This document shows, piece by piece, positions 1 through 7,904 of a stretch of 40,723 nucleotides of DNA (the stretch's first letter is position 1; the number at the start of each line of letters is the position of its first letter). Source of the DNA: Candidatus Peregrinibacteria bacterium (GTDB lineage: Bacteria; Patescibacteriota; Gracilibacteria; CAIRYL01); assembly GCA_016220175.1 (NCBI GenBank), contig JACRHZ010000030.1:1-40723 (forward strand). Reading direction: 5' to 3'. Position numbers and translations under genes: made by a program. The notes beneath the pieces were generated by a model that made no database searches, was not told where the DNA came from, and saw only the letters and a program-made list of their open reading frames with translations.

Positions 1-74
1 GACTTTTTCTTTTCTAACATCCTCTCTATTTCCTCTCGCTCTTTGAAGCTGATTGGCTTGCGAACTTGTTTCAT
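1..74 (-). CDS. IS30-family transposase, N-terminal fragment
   Basis: The first 24 codons of a minus-strand gene run off the left edge, beginning MKQVRKPISFKEREEIERML. This matches the N-terminal HTH_38-type helix-turn-helix of IS30-family transposases, which typically reads 'hLsxeEReeIexlL' and binds the element ends. The DDE catalytic core lies outside the window, so activity cannot be judged. The family call rests on about 20 residues only. Confidence 0.55.
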   Translation of the reverse strand, partial: MKQVRKPISFKEREEIERMLEKKK

Positions 75-107
75 GTCTAGAAATAAAATATAAACTTATT
101 TTATCTC

Positions 108-140
108 TAGGGTGGTGCTTATAATTTTAGAATGTACGAT
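108..140. mobile_element. Possible terminal inverted repeat of the IS30-like element
   Basis: About 35 bases outside the transposase start lies a GGTGGTGCTTATAATTTTAG block. It resembles the GGTGxTGCACTTAxxxTTT pattern I recall for some IS30-family ends. The partner end is outside the window, so the element boundary is only inferred. Confidence 0.3.
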
Positions 141-232
141 GCTATTTTTAATTTTGCATTCCTTTTTGCTTTTCATTACACTTCAGTCCAGTACTTGTCT
201 TTTTCTATTTTTATTCTTTTTTCCCTTCTCCC

Positions 233-688
233 ATGGAAAATGAACATTCCGAAAATGCAGCATCCGCATCGCCTGGAAATTTTCGATATGCCGGATTTTG
301 GATTCGGTTCCTTGCTCTTTTGATCGATGGCATTATTATCGCAATCGTTTCTCGAATTCTTTTCGGAAGCCAAGTCTCAGCAACACCAGAGACTGGGGTA
401 AATTTTCAGATGAGTGGTCAGTTAAATGGGTGGCAAAATCTTGTTCATCTCATTTATTTCATTGGATTTTGGATTGCTCTTTCCGCTACACCGGGGAAGA
501 TGGCTTGCGGTCTTAAAATTATTTCACAAGATGGAAGCAAACTCCGTCCTGCTCAAGCAGTAGGGAGATATTTCGCAATGATTCTCAGCGGAATAATTCT
601 CTTCATTGGATTTTTGATGGCAGGATTTGATGACAGAAAACGTGCTCTTCACGATCGACTCGCAAAGACGTACGTAGTGCATAAGTAG
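233..688 (+). CDS. RDD family membrane protein
   Basis: This 151-residue protein has the RDD-family layout. A first membrane helix (about residues 21-45) carries the R-F/A-L-L-I-D-G motif, and there are two further helices (about 66-84 and 116-134). The C-terminal motif is FDDRKRALHDRLAKTYVV, where the D-R-L block is the family signature. RDD proteins are small integral membrane proteins; some are implicated in ion or proton exchange, most have no known role. The start ATG follows a T/C-rich stretch without a Shine-Dalgarno sequence. The last codon AAG and the stop TAG form the first six bases of a 14-bp tandem repeat, so the gene end is built into repeat DNA. It converges on the dciA-like gene. 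Confidence 0.8.
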   Translation: MENEHSENAASASPGNFRYAGFWIRFLALLIDGIIIAIVSRILFGSQVSATPETGVNFQMSGQLNGWQNLVHLIYFIGFWIALSATPGKMACGLKIISQDGSKLRPAQAVGRYFAMILSGIILFIGFLMAGFDDRKRALHDRLAKTYVVHK

Positions 689-735
689 GAATCAGGAAGT
701 AGGAATCAGGAAGTAGGAATCAGGAAGTAGGAAGG
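683..735. repeat. 14-bp tandem repeat, about 3.7 copies
   Basis: The unit AAGTAGGAATCAGG begins at 683, 697 and 711, with a partial copy at 725. Related GGAATTAGGAATTAGG-type runs occur at about 21776, 25764 and 29090, so this is a dispersed intergenic repeat. The first unit overlaps the last sense codon and stop codon of the RDD gene. Confidence 0.9.
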
Positions 736-749
736 CGATTAGCTAATAG

Positions 750-812
750 CGAAGAGCTAATAGCTAGGGGTTAGAAGTTACGAGCTCTTCGCTCTTAGCT
801 TTTAGCTCTTCG
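750..812. repeat. Long inverted repeat between convergent genes
   Basis: CGAAGAGCTAATAGCTA at 750-766 and TAGCTTTTAGCTCTTCG at 796-812 are reverse complements with one mismatch over 17 bp. The hairpin lies between the convergent RDD and dciA-like genes and touches the dciA-like stop codon at 813. It may work as a bidirectional terminator, though there is no clean T-tract. Confidence 0.7.
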
Positions 813-1145
813 TTACTTCACCATTCCCCGAATGTCCGCGATTGCGGCTTTGGGGAATGTTTTGTGCAAATGTTCGAGGAGCTCCATTTTTTCCAAAAAC
901 AGACGATTATTCCACGCAGATGAGGCAACATCGCAAAAAAGAAATTGATTTTGGATTTTCTTTGCGCATATTTTTTTTCCTCTTCCGATATTCTGTTCTC
1001 CAAAAATATCCCGAAGATATTTTTCTGCTTCGAGCAAAATTTCACTTGCCAAAGCATTTGAGTCAAGCTCTCTTTTTCTGGTAATCTTTGGGAGAATATG
1101 AGAGAGGCGCTCCATATCAGGGAATGAGAAATATGCGGATTTCAT
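813..1145 (-). CDS. DciA-like protein (DUF721)
   Basis: This 110-residue protein matches the DUF721/DciA fold. It has an N-terminal helix with 'ALASEILLEAEKYLRDIFGE', then a KH-like core in which 'CDVASSAWNNRLFLEKMELLE' corresponds to the family's 'VxSSAWAxEL' segment. A terminal 'IADIRGMVK' matches 'I.dIRf'. DciA is the ancestral bacterial loader or operator of the replicative helicase DnaB, replaced by DnaC in some lineages. The gene is divergent from the GH1 gene with only 21 bases between start codons. Its stop TAA is fused to the inverted repeat at 750-812. The role follows from the family; short size makes the match moderate. Confidence 0.65.
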   Translation of the reverse strand: MKSAYFSFPDMERLSHILPKITRKRELDSNALASEILLEAEKYLRDIFGEQNIGRGKKICAKKIQNQFLFCDVASSAWNNRLFLEKMELLEHLHKTFPKAAIADIRGMVK

Positions 1146-1166
1146 TTTATCGCGAATATACCTTCT

Positions 1167-2426
1167 ATGAAATCAGAAAAATTATCAGCGTTTCCAAAAG
1201 ATTTTCTCTGGGGAGCAAGTACTGCTGCATATCAAGTTGAAGGAGGTATTACCAATGATTGGTCGGAATGGGAACAAAAAAATGCAGAACGTTTGAGTCG
1301 AACTTGGAAAAAAGAATTCCCAAATCTTCGAGAAGAACTCCAAAAAATGGCAAAAGATCCAAAAAATTACATTTCGGGAAATGCTTGCGATCATTTTCAT
1401 CGATATGAGGAAGATTTTGATCTCATGAAATCGCTCGGAATAAATTCCTATAGATTTTCTATTGAATGGGCAAGAGTTGAACCAGAGGAAGGAAAATTTT
1501 CTGATGAAGCTCTTGCTCATTATAAAAAAGTAGTGCAGGCACTTACAAAAAGAAATATTCGCCCCATCGTCACATTGTGGCATTTTACGCTTCCCATTTG
1601 GATTCGGGATCAGGGACTGTGGGAATCAAAAAAAACAGGAGAATATTTTCTCAGGTATGCTGAGAAGGTGGTGCAAGCACTCTCGCCGGATGTTCAGTTT
1701 TGGGTAACGCTCAATGAACCAGAGATTTATGGAGGAATGGCATATCTTACGGCTCTGTGGCCACCGCAGAAAAGGAGCGTGTTTCGCTATCTTCGGGCAC
1801 GAAAAAATTTGATCTCTGCGCACAAAAAGGCGTATTTTCTCATTAAAAAAATCTCTCCAAATGCGAAAGTGGGGATTGCCCAAAATAATGTTCTTATGGA
1901 ACCGTACAAGAACAAACTCATCAATCGAATACTGTGCGCCATGTATCATTATTGGGGGAATGAGTCATTTCTTTGGAGAATTCGAGGAACATTCGATTTT
2001 TATGGGCTTAATTTTTATTTACGTTCACAAATTCACATTTTCTGGGGAAAAAATCACATCAAGGAAAAATCATCTGATATGAATTGGGAACTTTCTCCAG
2101 AAAGTATTTATCCGCTTCTGAAAAATTTTCAGAAATTTGGGAAACCAATTTATATTCTTGAAAATGGACTCGCGGATGCAGCAGATACGCATAGGGCATG
2201 GTATATTCGCAGTATTCTGAAATATGTGGAAAAAGCTATTCAAGAGGGAATAGATGTTCGGGGATATTTTTACTGGTCGCTTCTCGATAACTTTGAATGG
2301 GATAAAGGGTTTTGGCCGCGATTTGGACTTATTGAGATTGATTATAAAAATAATTTACAGCGTACCATTCGCAAAAGCGCCTATGAATATGCAAAAATAA
2401 TCAAAGAATATTCTGAGTTCCCATGA
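1167..2426 (+). CDS. Glycoside hydrolase family 1 (beta-glucosidase type)
   Basis: This 419-residue protein is a full-length GH1 retaining glycosidase. It opens with the family signature FPKDFLWGASTAAYQVEGG. The acid/base glutamate lies in TLNEPE (E184) and the nucleophile in YILENGLAD (E332). The C-terminal 'YFYWSLLDNFEWDKGFWPRFGLIEIDY' motif lines the aglycone site (quoted in part: SLLDNFEWDKGFWPRFGL). There is no signal peptide, so it probably acts in the cytoplasm on imported di- or oligosaccharides; the substrate cannot be read from the sequence. The stop TGA overlaps the next gene's ATG (ATGA), so it is translationally coupled to a secreted SLH-CAP protein. Confidence 0.95.
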   Translation: MKSEKLSAFPKDFLWGASTAAYQVEGGITNDWSEWEQKNAERLSRTWKKEFPNLREELQKMAKDPKNYISGNACDHFHRYEEDFDLMKSLGINSYRFSIEWARVEPEEGKFSDEALAHYKKVVQALTKRNIRPIVTLWHFTLPIWIRDQGLWESKKTGEYFLRYAEKVVQALSPDVQFWVTLNEPEIYGGMAYLTALWPPQKRSVFRYLRARKNLISAHKKAYFLIKKISPNAKVGIAQNNVLMEPYKNKLINRILCAMYHYWGNESFLWRIRGTFDFYGLNFYLRSQIHIFWGKNHIKEKSSDMNWELSPESIYPLLKNFQKFGKPIYILENGLADAADTHRAWYIRSILKYVEKAIQEGIDVRGYFYWSLLDNFEWDKGFWPRFGLIEIDYKNNLQRTIRKSAYEYAKIIKEYSEFP

Positions 2427-3601
2427 AAAATAACTTCCAAATTTTTTTTAAGATTTTTCTCATCTCACTTTTTTTCGTAACTCCAGTTCTTTCAGAAGCT
2501 TCGTTTCCTGATATCGAATCTCATCCTTATTCTGAGGCCATTCAATTTCTGCAAACTCGCGGCATTGTCACTGGATATGGAGATGGAACGTTTCGTCCGA
2601 ATGCACTCGTGAATCGTGCGGAATTTACGAAAATGTTAGTGGAAGCAAAACTCGGGAAAAATCCTCTTGAGGATGCGGAGAACTGCTTTTCCGATGTTTC
2701 AAAATCGGCCTGGTTCGCGAGCTATATTTGCTTCGCAAAAAATCAAAAAATTCTTCACGGGTATAGCGATGGAACATTTCGCCCAGAACAAAACATATCG
2801 GTTTTTGAAGCTGCAAAAATTGTGGTGAATACCTTTGCTCTTCCGCTCACATCTGAAGAATCTGAGAATTGGCATGAGCCCTATATCATATTGCTCGGAA
2901 AAGAGAAATATCTCCTCACTTCTTTTTCTGGAGGAGAAGATTTTGTGACTCGCGCAGAAATGGCGGAAGTGATCGAACGAGTTTTGGAAGAACGTCACGA
3001 CAAGGAATCTTTCACGGGTGAAGAATTTTTAAAAAAACATTGCCTCCCATTTCTGGAAGATCCAATCTTTCACGTCGATATGGAAAAAGTGAGGAAAGTG
3101 TGGCTCGAATGGATCAATGCCGAACGTGCAACGCAAAATCTTTCTCCGTACACGTATAATAATCAACTGAATAGAACCGCATTCCTCTGGTCAAAATTTT
3201 CTGCAGACCGCGGATTTATAGATCACAAACGTCCCGGACAAACGGCATATTATGACTACGCAATAATTTTGGAATGGTTTCGGAACTTGGGACTTGATTT
3301 TGAGAATGTTCATCGCGCCACATACTCAGAAAATATCGGATGGGGAATTCCATTTTCTTGCGATGCAACTGATTGCACTCAGGATATGATCGACCTCACT
3401 CGCTATACTTTTGATTTTTATAAAAACGAGAAGGGCAAAGAATATAAACCGCATTACGACAGCATAATGAACCCGTATTTTACCGAAATCGGCATGGGAA
3501 TTGCGGTAAATAGCGATCAGAAAGTTTTCATTACCACGCATTACGCTACAAAAATTATTTCAGGTCCCCTTCCGATATGTTCTGAAGAGCCTGTATCATA
3601 A
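2423..3601 (+). CDS. Secreted SLH-CAP domain surface protein
   Basis: This 392-residue protein starts with a signal peptide (basic MKNN, hydrophobic core to about residue 25). Two clear SLH repeats follow (about 31-70, 'GIVTGYGDGTFRPNALVNRA'; about 85-125, 'ILHGYSDGTFRPEQNISVFE') and a weaker third to about 190. SLH modules anchor proteins to cell-wall polymers. The C-terminal half (about 215-385) is a CAP/SCP-like domain with 'AERATQNLSPYTYNNQLNRT', the H of 'RGFIDHKRPG', 'YSENIGWG', and 'EIGMGIA' before 'THYA'. It is coupled to the GH1 gene by an ATGA overlap. Its 3' end overlaps the opposing aroE by 47 bases. The role is probably cell-surface, with ligand or activity unknown. Confidence 0.85.
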   Translation: MKNNFQIFFKIFLISLFFVTPVLSEASFPDIESHPYSEAIQFLQTRGIVTGYGDGTFRPNALVNRAEFTKMLVEAKLGKNPLEDAENCFSDVSKSAWFASYICFAKNQKILHGYSDGTFRPEQNISVFEAAKIVVNTFALPLTSEESENWHEPYIILLGKEKYLLTSFSGGEDFVTRAEMAEVIERVLEERHDKESFTGEEFLKKHCLPFLEDPIFHVDMEKVRKVWLEWINAERATQNLSPYTYNNQLNRTAFLWSKFSADRGFIDHKRPGQTAYYDYAIILEWFRNLGLDFENVHRATYSENIGWGIPFSCDATDCTQDMIDLTRYTFDFYKNEKGKEYKPHYDSIMNPYFTEIGMGIAVNSDQKVFITTHYATKIISGPLPICSEEPVS

Positions 3602-4379
3602 TCGATTCTGGAGCATTTTCTCCTGTCCAAATTTTAAATTGCGCCATTCCCTGAAAAAGAAACATTTTTTTCCCAGAAATTGTTTGAGCTCCAGATTTTT
3701 TCGCATCTTTCAAAAACTGAGTTTCTTCAGGCGTATAGACGACATCAAACGCCGTATGATGGGCTTTCCAAAAATAATTTGAAAGCGGAGAAATGCCTTC
3801 AAATTTTCCTCTCATCCCAATTGGAGTTGCATTCACAATGAGATCAAATTCATCAGGATCGCAATCAGAAATAGTCTTCCATTCGACCCCAAACTCCTCC
3901 GCGAGTTTTTTCGCTTTTTCTTCCGTTCGATTTGCGATAACGACTTTCTCTGCTTTGCTCTTGATCAAAGCATATATAATTGCCCGAGCAACTCCTCCTG
4001 CTCCAAGAATAAGCACTCGTTTTCCGCGAACATCATATTCTTCTTTCAGTGATTTCGAAAATCCAACCCAATCGGTATTTGTTCCGCAGATTTTTCCATC
4101 ATTCCAAAAGACAGTATTTACCGCACCGATTTTTTTCGCGGCTTCATCGATTAAACCAAGAAAAGGAAGAATACTTTCTTTGTGCGGAATGCTTACGGCA
4201 AGACCTTCAATTTTCCGTTCTTTTCGAAAATTTTCCTGAAAAAATTCTGCAAGTTTTTCCGGAGGAATTTCATACCGTTCAAAAACAGCATCGATTTTTA
4301 AATGCTGGAATGCAGCATTTTGCATTTCTGGAGACCGCGAGTGACCCGTAGGAAAGGCGAGAATACCGTAGTGCTTCAT
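3555..4379 (-). CDS. aroE: Shikimate dehydrogenase
   Basis: This 274-residue enzyme reduces 3-dehydroshikimate to shikimate with NADPH. Diagnostic features are the substrate-loop 'GHSRSP' near residue 13, the catalytic lysine in 'SIPHK' (K67) and aspartate in 'NTDWVGF' (D103). The NADP-binding loop is 'GAGGVARAI' (from about 126), followed by 'ANRTEEKA'. The length is normal. Its start ATG overlaps the stop of the GNAT gene (ATGA at 4376-4379), so it is the third gene of a mutS fragment-GNAT-aroE operon. The 3' end overlaps the convergent SLH-CAP gene. aroC at 35.6-36.6 kb belongs to the same pathway. Confidence 0.95.
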   Translation of the reverse strand: MKHYGILAFPTGHSRSPEMQNAAFQHLKIDAVFERYEIPPEKLAEFFQENFRKERKIEGLAVSIPHKESILPFLGLIDEAAKKIGAVNTVFWNDGKICGTNTDWVGFSKSLKEEYDVRGKRVLILGAGGVARAIIYALIKSKAEKVVIANRTEEKAKKLAEEFGVEWKTISDCDPDEFDLIVNATPIGMRGKFEGISPLSNYFWKAHHTAFDVVYTPEETQFLKDAKKSGAQTISGKKMFLFQGMAQFKIWTGENAPESIMIQALQNISEGDLK

Positions 4380-4801
4380 GAAGGAATATTTTTTATGAAA
4401 AAAACTTCTGTTTCTTTTTTGTTAAATTTAATTTTTCCGCATGAAGAAAATCCATTTTTTTTATGGAAAGAAAAAGAATTCCTATTGTCGTGTTCTGTTG
4501 AACTCAGCAAACATGAAAATTTTTCAGTTTTTATTTTTTTTTCTAAAAATTGAAGCAAAAAACTTCCAACTCCCTTGCGTTGCCACAAAGGATGAATGCG
4601 AATGAAATGAACAAATGGAAGTGTTCCCCAGAGCACACTGTAACACATGTACCCAATAATTTTCTTTGAATCTTTTGCGATAATGAGCTTCTTATATTTC
4701 TGGGTTTCCCGAAGAAATGCAGGGTGGGTTGGGATCCCAATGGCTGCATCAATTTCATGACATCTCACAATATCTGATGTTTTGGCAAATATAATTTTCA
4801 T
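4376..4801 (-). CDS. GNAT-family N-acetyltransferase
   Basis: This 141-residue protein has the GNAT fold: 'KIIGYMCYSVLWGTLPFVHFI' on the central strands, then the acetyl-CoA pyrophosphate loop 'HPLWQRKGVGSFLLQFLEKK' (R/Q-x-x-G-x-G/A). It ends with 'NSFSFHKKNGFSSCG', typical of the region that follows motif B. The acceptor substrate cannot be told. It starts six bases after the stop of the truncated mutS and overlaps aroE by four bases, so it is co-transcribed with both. Confidence 0.85.
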   Translation of the reverse strand: MKIIFAKTSDIVRCHEIDAAIGIPTHPAFLRETQKYKKLIIAKDSKKIIGYMCYSVLWGTLPFVHFIRIHPLWQRKGVGSFLLQFLEKKIKTEKFSCLLSSTEHDNRNSFSFHKKNGFSSCGKIKFNKKETEVFFIKNIPS

Positions 4802-4807
4802 AACTTT

Positions 4808-5998
4808 TTAATTTTCTTCGAGAAACGAAAGGATTTTCTGCAATTTTTTCCCGTGTACTCCGGCAAGAATTCGCTTGAGGTCGGGAAGTTTTTGAAGGGA
4901 ATTTTTGAGTGCCAAAAGATCTCGGGGATTTCCTCTTCCGCACGATATTTTTGCTATAAGTCGTTCCAAATCAGCAACATTTTTGAGAGATTTTTCCAAA
5001 TCCTCAAGAATTTCAGGATGTTTTGAAAGCTCTTCCACGGCATCGAGCCTTTCTTCAATGTGAGTTCGATCTTTGAGAGGACTTAGCATGGTTTGTCTCA
5101 ATTTTCTTCCACCCATTGCCGTCTCAGTTTCGTCCAAAAGCGATACAAGGCTTCCTTCCTTCTTGCCTTCTGCATCATAAAAAAGTTCCAAATGTTTTAT
5201 GGTTTCCGGATCAAGGGGAAGAAAATCTCCGGAATGGATGAGTCGAATATTTTTGAGATGAGGAACACTACTTTTTTGTGTCTCCTCCAAAAAAGTGAGG
5301 AGAAGTGAAGCTGCTCCTCTGCAGAGTTCTTTGTCCTCAAGCCCAAATCCTTTGAGATTTCGTGTTTGGAAGTGGCGTTCTAAATGCTCTTTCGGATTTT
5401 TTTGTGGGATTTGGCGAGATATAACCGGAAAATTCCGCATAAAATCTTCTTCAGAAAAAAGTTCTGGAGGAAGGATAATTTCTCGCGCTTCAAGTTTCAT
5501 AATTTCACGCCTCACTTCCTCAAAACCGCTTATTTCCCGCACGAAAAAATCTCCAGTGGAAAGATCCGCAATCGACAGTGCAAAATTAAAGTTCTCTTCA
5601 CAAACGGCTGCAATAAATTGATGCTCACGGGCTTCTAAAATCTGTTCAGAAAAAGTCGTTCCCGGAGTTATAACTCGCACCACTTTCCGTTCGAGAATTC
5701 CGGGGAGAGACTGGTCCGACACCTGTTCTGCAATCGCCACTTTTTCACCTGCTTTCAGAAGTTTTGCAATATAGTTTTCAGCAGAATGATGCGGAACTCC
5801 ACACATGGGAATAGGATTTTCTGAGTCCTTATGCCTTGCAGTGAGAGTTATTTCCAGAATTTGAGAAGCTTTTTTGGCATCATCTCCAAACATTTCATAA
5901 AAGTCTCCTAAACGGAAAAAAAGAAGAACATCAGGATACTCCTTTTTCATGTCGAGATATTGCCGTTGCATTGGGGTAATATTTTTTCCGATATCCAT
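4808..5998 (-). CDS. mutS: MutS N-terminal half, no ATPase domain
   Basis: The 396 residues match MutS domain I (mismatch binding; the Phe-X-Glu of GDFYEMF at F33/E35), domain II (about 110-240) and the first part of the lever/core domain III, up to 'LLALKNSLQKLPDLKRIL'. The clamp domain and the Walker ATPase domain V are absent: a TAA stop follows FLEEN, six bases before the next gene. Normal MutS is about 800-880 residues. I prefer ATG 5998 over the in-frame GTG at 6016, because the promoter at 6018-6046 would start transcription at about 6011. As it stands it may bind mismatched DNA but cannot hydrolyse ATP or signal repair; it may be a remnant, or half of a split gene. Confidence 0.85.
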   Translation of the reverse strand: MDIGKNITPMQRQYLDMKKEYPDVLLFFRLGDFYEMFGDDAKKASQILEITLTARHKDSENPIPMCGVPHHSAENYIAKLLKAGEKVAIAEQVSDQSLPGILERKVVRVITPGTTFSEQILEAREHQFIAAVCEENFNFALSIADLSTGDFFVREISGFEEVRREIMKLEAREIILPPELFSEEDFMRNFPVISRQIPQKNPKEHLERHFQTRNLKGFGLEDKELCRGAASLLLTFLEETQKSSVPHLKNIRLIHSGDFLPLDPETIKHLELFYDAEGKKEGSLVSLLDETETAMGGRKLRQTMLSPLKDRTHIEERLDAVEELSKHPEILEDLEKSLKNVADLERLIAKISCGRGNPRDLLALKNSLQKLPDLKRILAGVHGKKLQKILSFLEEN

Positions 5999-6017
5999 TT
6001 TCTGCGTGTCTAGCACT

Positions 6018-6046
6018 ATTGTATGCGGAGACGCTTCTGATCACAA
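6018..6046 (-). promoter_or_regulatory. Promoter of the mutS fragment-GNAT-aroE operon
   Basis: On the minus strand TTGTGA (6046-6041), a 17-base spacer and TACAAT (6023-6018) form a good sigma70-type promoter. The predicted start near 6011 gives a leader of about 13 nt to ATG 5998 and excludes the GTG at 6016. Confidence 0.7.
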
Positions 6047-6058
6047 ACGATTTTTTGT

Positions 6059-6331
6059 TTACGACGCTTTGTTTTCCGGAACTATTTCACGAGTATTTGT
6101 CAAAAAAGGAAAAATCACCCCTAATGTTTCCGGTTTTAGAGAAATGGAAAGGAGAAGGACTCCACCTAAGACAAAGCTCACTCCTGTCATAAAAAATACT
6201 AATAAAAAAAATCTTTTTTTTACAATCCAGTACGCTTGTTTTCGTATAGATCTCAGTTGGTAGGCAAAGAAAATAAAGTACCCACAAATGAGAAATACAA
6301 TCACCGACATGAGGAGTTTCCACCACATCAT
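6059..6331 (-). CDS. Small two-helix membrane protein, unknown
   Basis: This 90-residue protein has two predicted membrane helices (about residues 4-24 and 42-64) separated by a short basic loop (RSIRKQ...VKKR). I recognise no family. Its start overlaps the stop of the upstream PH-domain protein (ATGA at 6328-6331), so the two are translationally coupled and may work together in the membrane. Confidence 0.55.
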   Translation of the reverse strand: MMWWKLLMSVIVFLICGYFIFFAYQLRSIRKQAYWIVKKRFFLLVFFMTGVSFVLGGVLLLSISLKPETLGVIFPFLTNTREIVPENKAS

Positions 6332-7044
6332 ATTCGCATAAAATTAAGAATTTTCCGTCGTAAAGTGCGAAATGCTTTTCGCACGGGCCAAATATTTCGG
6401 AGAACAATATCTTCATTCGATCCCATTTCACTCGTGATGTGAATATCTCCTGAATTCAGGATAGTTTGCCAAAATCCTCGTTGCTCAAGGTCGATGGATT
6501 TAATTCGGTCGAGTCGAAATCGATTGAGGCCAAAGTTGAAAATTCCACGGTAATCTACCCTCCCTACTTCTTGTTTTGTAAAAAATACGATGTTGAGATT
6601 CCAGCTCAGGTAAAATTGCACGAGGAATGACGCAGTTATGAGGAGAAGCGTAGCCACAGACCAAATGAAGAGTTCTGTAGGAATGAGCTTAGAGGGAAGG
6701 AAGAAAAAAAGAAGAAAAAAAGGAAGTCCGATAATAAGCGTCACTCCACACCGGCAGAGGAAAAAAAGAGGATGTTCATTAAATGTTTCTGTGACTTCCT
6801 CCCGCGATTTTGGCGGATGTATTTCGAGGTCCAGGTTGCTCAGTTCTGGCACTTTGCTTTTAAGAACTTCTTGAAGTGGAAGGGGAACTTCTTCTTTTGG
6901 GGCACTTTTATCGATGGACTCAAGAAAATTAGTTTTTGTTATTGGAGTTTGGGAAAAATTCCGAGTCTTCAAACGCCCAAAGAATCTGTTGCGAAAAGCA
7001 GTACAAATGCCGAAAACGTCCCCACGGGAAGGAAGATTTTGCAT
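6328..7044 (-). CDS. Membrane protein with bacterial PH-like (bPH2) domain
   Basis: From ATG 7044 the protein is 238 residues. It has a cytoplasmic N-terminal segment, two close membrane helices (about residues 103-125 and 131-153), and a C-terminal bPH2-type domain. In that domain, 'VFFTKQEVGRVDYRGIF' followed by 'NRFRLDRIKSIDLEQRGFW' and 'LNSGDIHI' matches the YdbS/YdbT-like pattern 'nxrlxxxxGifxxxxxxipldrIqdVxvxqxxxgrxxgxGdixi'. An in-frame ATG at 7146 would add 34 residues of unconvincing sequence, so I prefer 7044, but the start is uncertain. It overlaps the small membrane protein downstream. Function is unknown. Confidence 0.65.
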   Translation of the reverse strand: MQNLPSRGDVFGICTAFRNRFFGRLKTRNFSQTPITKTNFLESIDKSAPKEEVPLPLQEVLKSKVPELSNLDLEIHPPKSREEVTETFNEHPLFFLCRCGVTLIIGLPFFLLFFFLPSKLIPTELFIWSVATLLLITASFLVQFYLSWNLNIVFFTKQEVGRVDYRGIFNFGLNRFRLDRIKSIDLEQRGFWQTILNSGDIHITSEMGSNEDIVLRNIWPVRKAFRTLRRKILNFMRI

Positions 7045-7146
7045 AAAAATCAGCAATAAGTATCTTTTGGAAGTGGAGGAGCCTTCTATTTTCCTCCTGG
7101 TTTTTAAAAAAGTAAAATTCCCTAACTGGAAAAACCATGTTTTCAT

Positions 7147-7175
7147 TTATCAAAATCATGAAAAAGTGTTATAAT
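7147..7175 (+). promoter_or_regulatory. Sigma70-type promoter
   Basis: TTATCA (7147-7152), a 17-base spacer and a consensus TATAAT (7170-7175) lie 19 bases upstream of ATG 7195, giving a predicted leader of about 13 nt. Confidence 0.6.
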
Positions 7176-7194
7176 TGAGGGAAATATCTTCTTT

Positions 7195-7554
7195 ATGTCT
7201 TCTATGAAACTCCTCCAAAATATAAAAAAATATTCAAAATATGTACTTTTAGAGTTCCGTTCGGTCAAGCAGAGAGTTTCTCGGCTCTTCTCTCTTCGAA
7301 GAAAAAAGGAATTTCCAGTGGTGGACACCTTACTTTTTTTCTGCGCCTTCTTTTTCCTGGGAGCATTTGTATTCCATATATTTGTGTTGTTTCTTTGGGA
7401 TACGCCAGAAAGAGCAAATTATGGCGATAAGAAAGCATTTCGGGAAGAAACTCTTCATGGAAGCGCCTCGGAGAATGAGAATGCTCCAAAATACATATAT
7501 TCAGCGCCAGAAGGAGTTTTGGGGGGAAAGGGGAATCAGAAGAAGGGAGAATAA
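7195..7554 (+). CDS. Small single-pass membrane protein, unknown
   Basis: This 119-residue protein has a basic N-terminal segment of about 40 residues, one membrane helix (about 43-68, rich in F and L) and a polar tail with many E, K and G residues. The positive-inside rule puts the N-terminus in the cytoplasm and the tail outside. I recognise no family. An alternative ATG lies three codons downstream (7204). The well-formed promoter just upstream supports expression. Confidence 0.5.
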   Translation: MSSMKLLQNIKKYSKYVLLEFRSVKQRVSRLFSLRRKKEFPVVDTLLFFCAFFFLGAFVFHIFVLFLWDTPERANYGDKKAFREETLHGSASENENAPKYIYSAPEGVLGGKGNQKKGE

Positions 7555-7904
7555 TTCTTGTTGTATATGCAAATTTCTCAACGAAATTGCGGATTTTTCA
7601 GATTTTCCTCAGTATGCGACCGTTTTTTGATGTATTGACATTTGTATTAAATTATGATTAAATATCTGCTCAAGTTTCTGACCCTATTCCCAATTTGGTG
7701 AATATGTCGTACTTGAATAACTCCTGACCTTTAACACTGTCGCTTATATTCAAAAAAATAAAGTATTATCTTCTTTAGGAGAAAGAATATAAACCATTTA
7801 TATTTTTCCTTCCTGAGAAGATATGCTTTGGAGAAGCAAATCTTCTCGTTCACAGCTCGGCGTTGCCACGTCGAGTTTTGCAACTCATGCATGAGGAGAG
7901 AATG
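7555..7904 (+). promoter_or_regulatory. Gene-free stretch: promoter and hairpin-rich leader
   Basis: TTGACA (7635-7640), a 17-base spacer and TTAAAT (7658-7663) form a promoter whose start near 7670 would give a leader of about 235 nt. The leader contains two clear hairpins: AATATAAA/TTTATATT (7786-7804) and GAGAAGAT/ATCTTCTC (7815-7847, with an inner TGCTT/AAGCA stem). An AGGAG Shine-Dalgarno (7894-7898) precedes the start codons at 7902/7905. The leader is AT-rich like the host, while the gene it serves is GC-rich. Bases 7555-7634 hold nothing I recognise. Confidence 0.5.

Noticed and set aside
683-735. CRISPR-like array
   Set aside because: The repeats are 14 bases and directly adjacent without unique spacers, and no cas gene is present.
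2400-2430. Alternative genetic code with TGA as glycine (Gracilibacteria/Absconditabacteria)
   Set aside because: TGA ends complete, full-length conserved genes here (GH1, aroC, rpsJ, the sugar transferase), so TGA is a normal stop.
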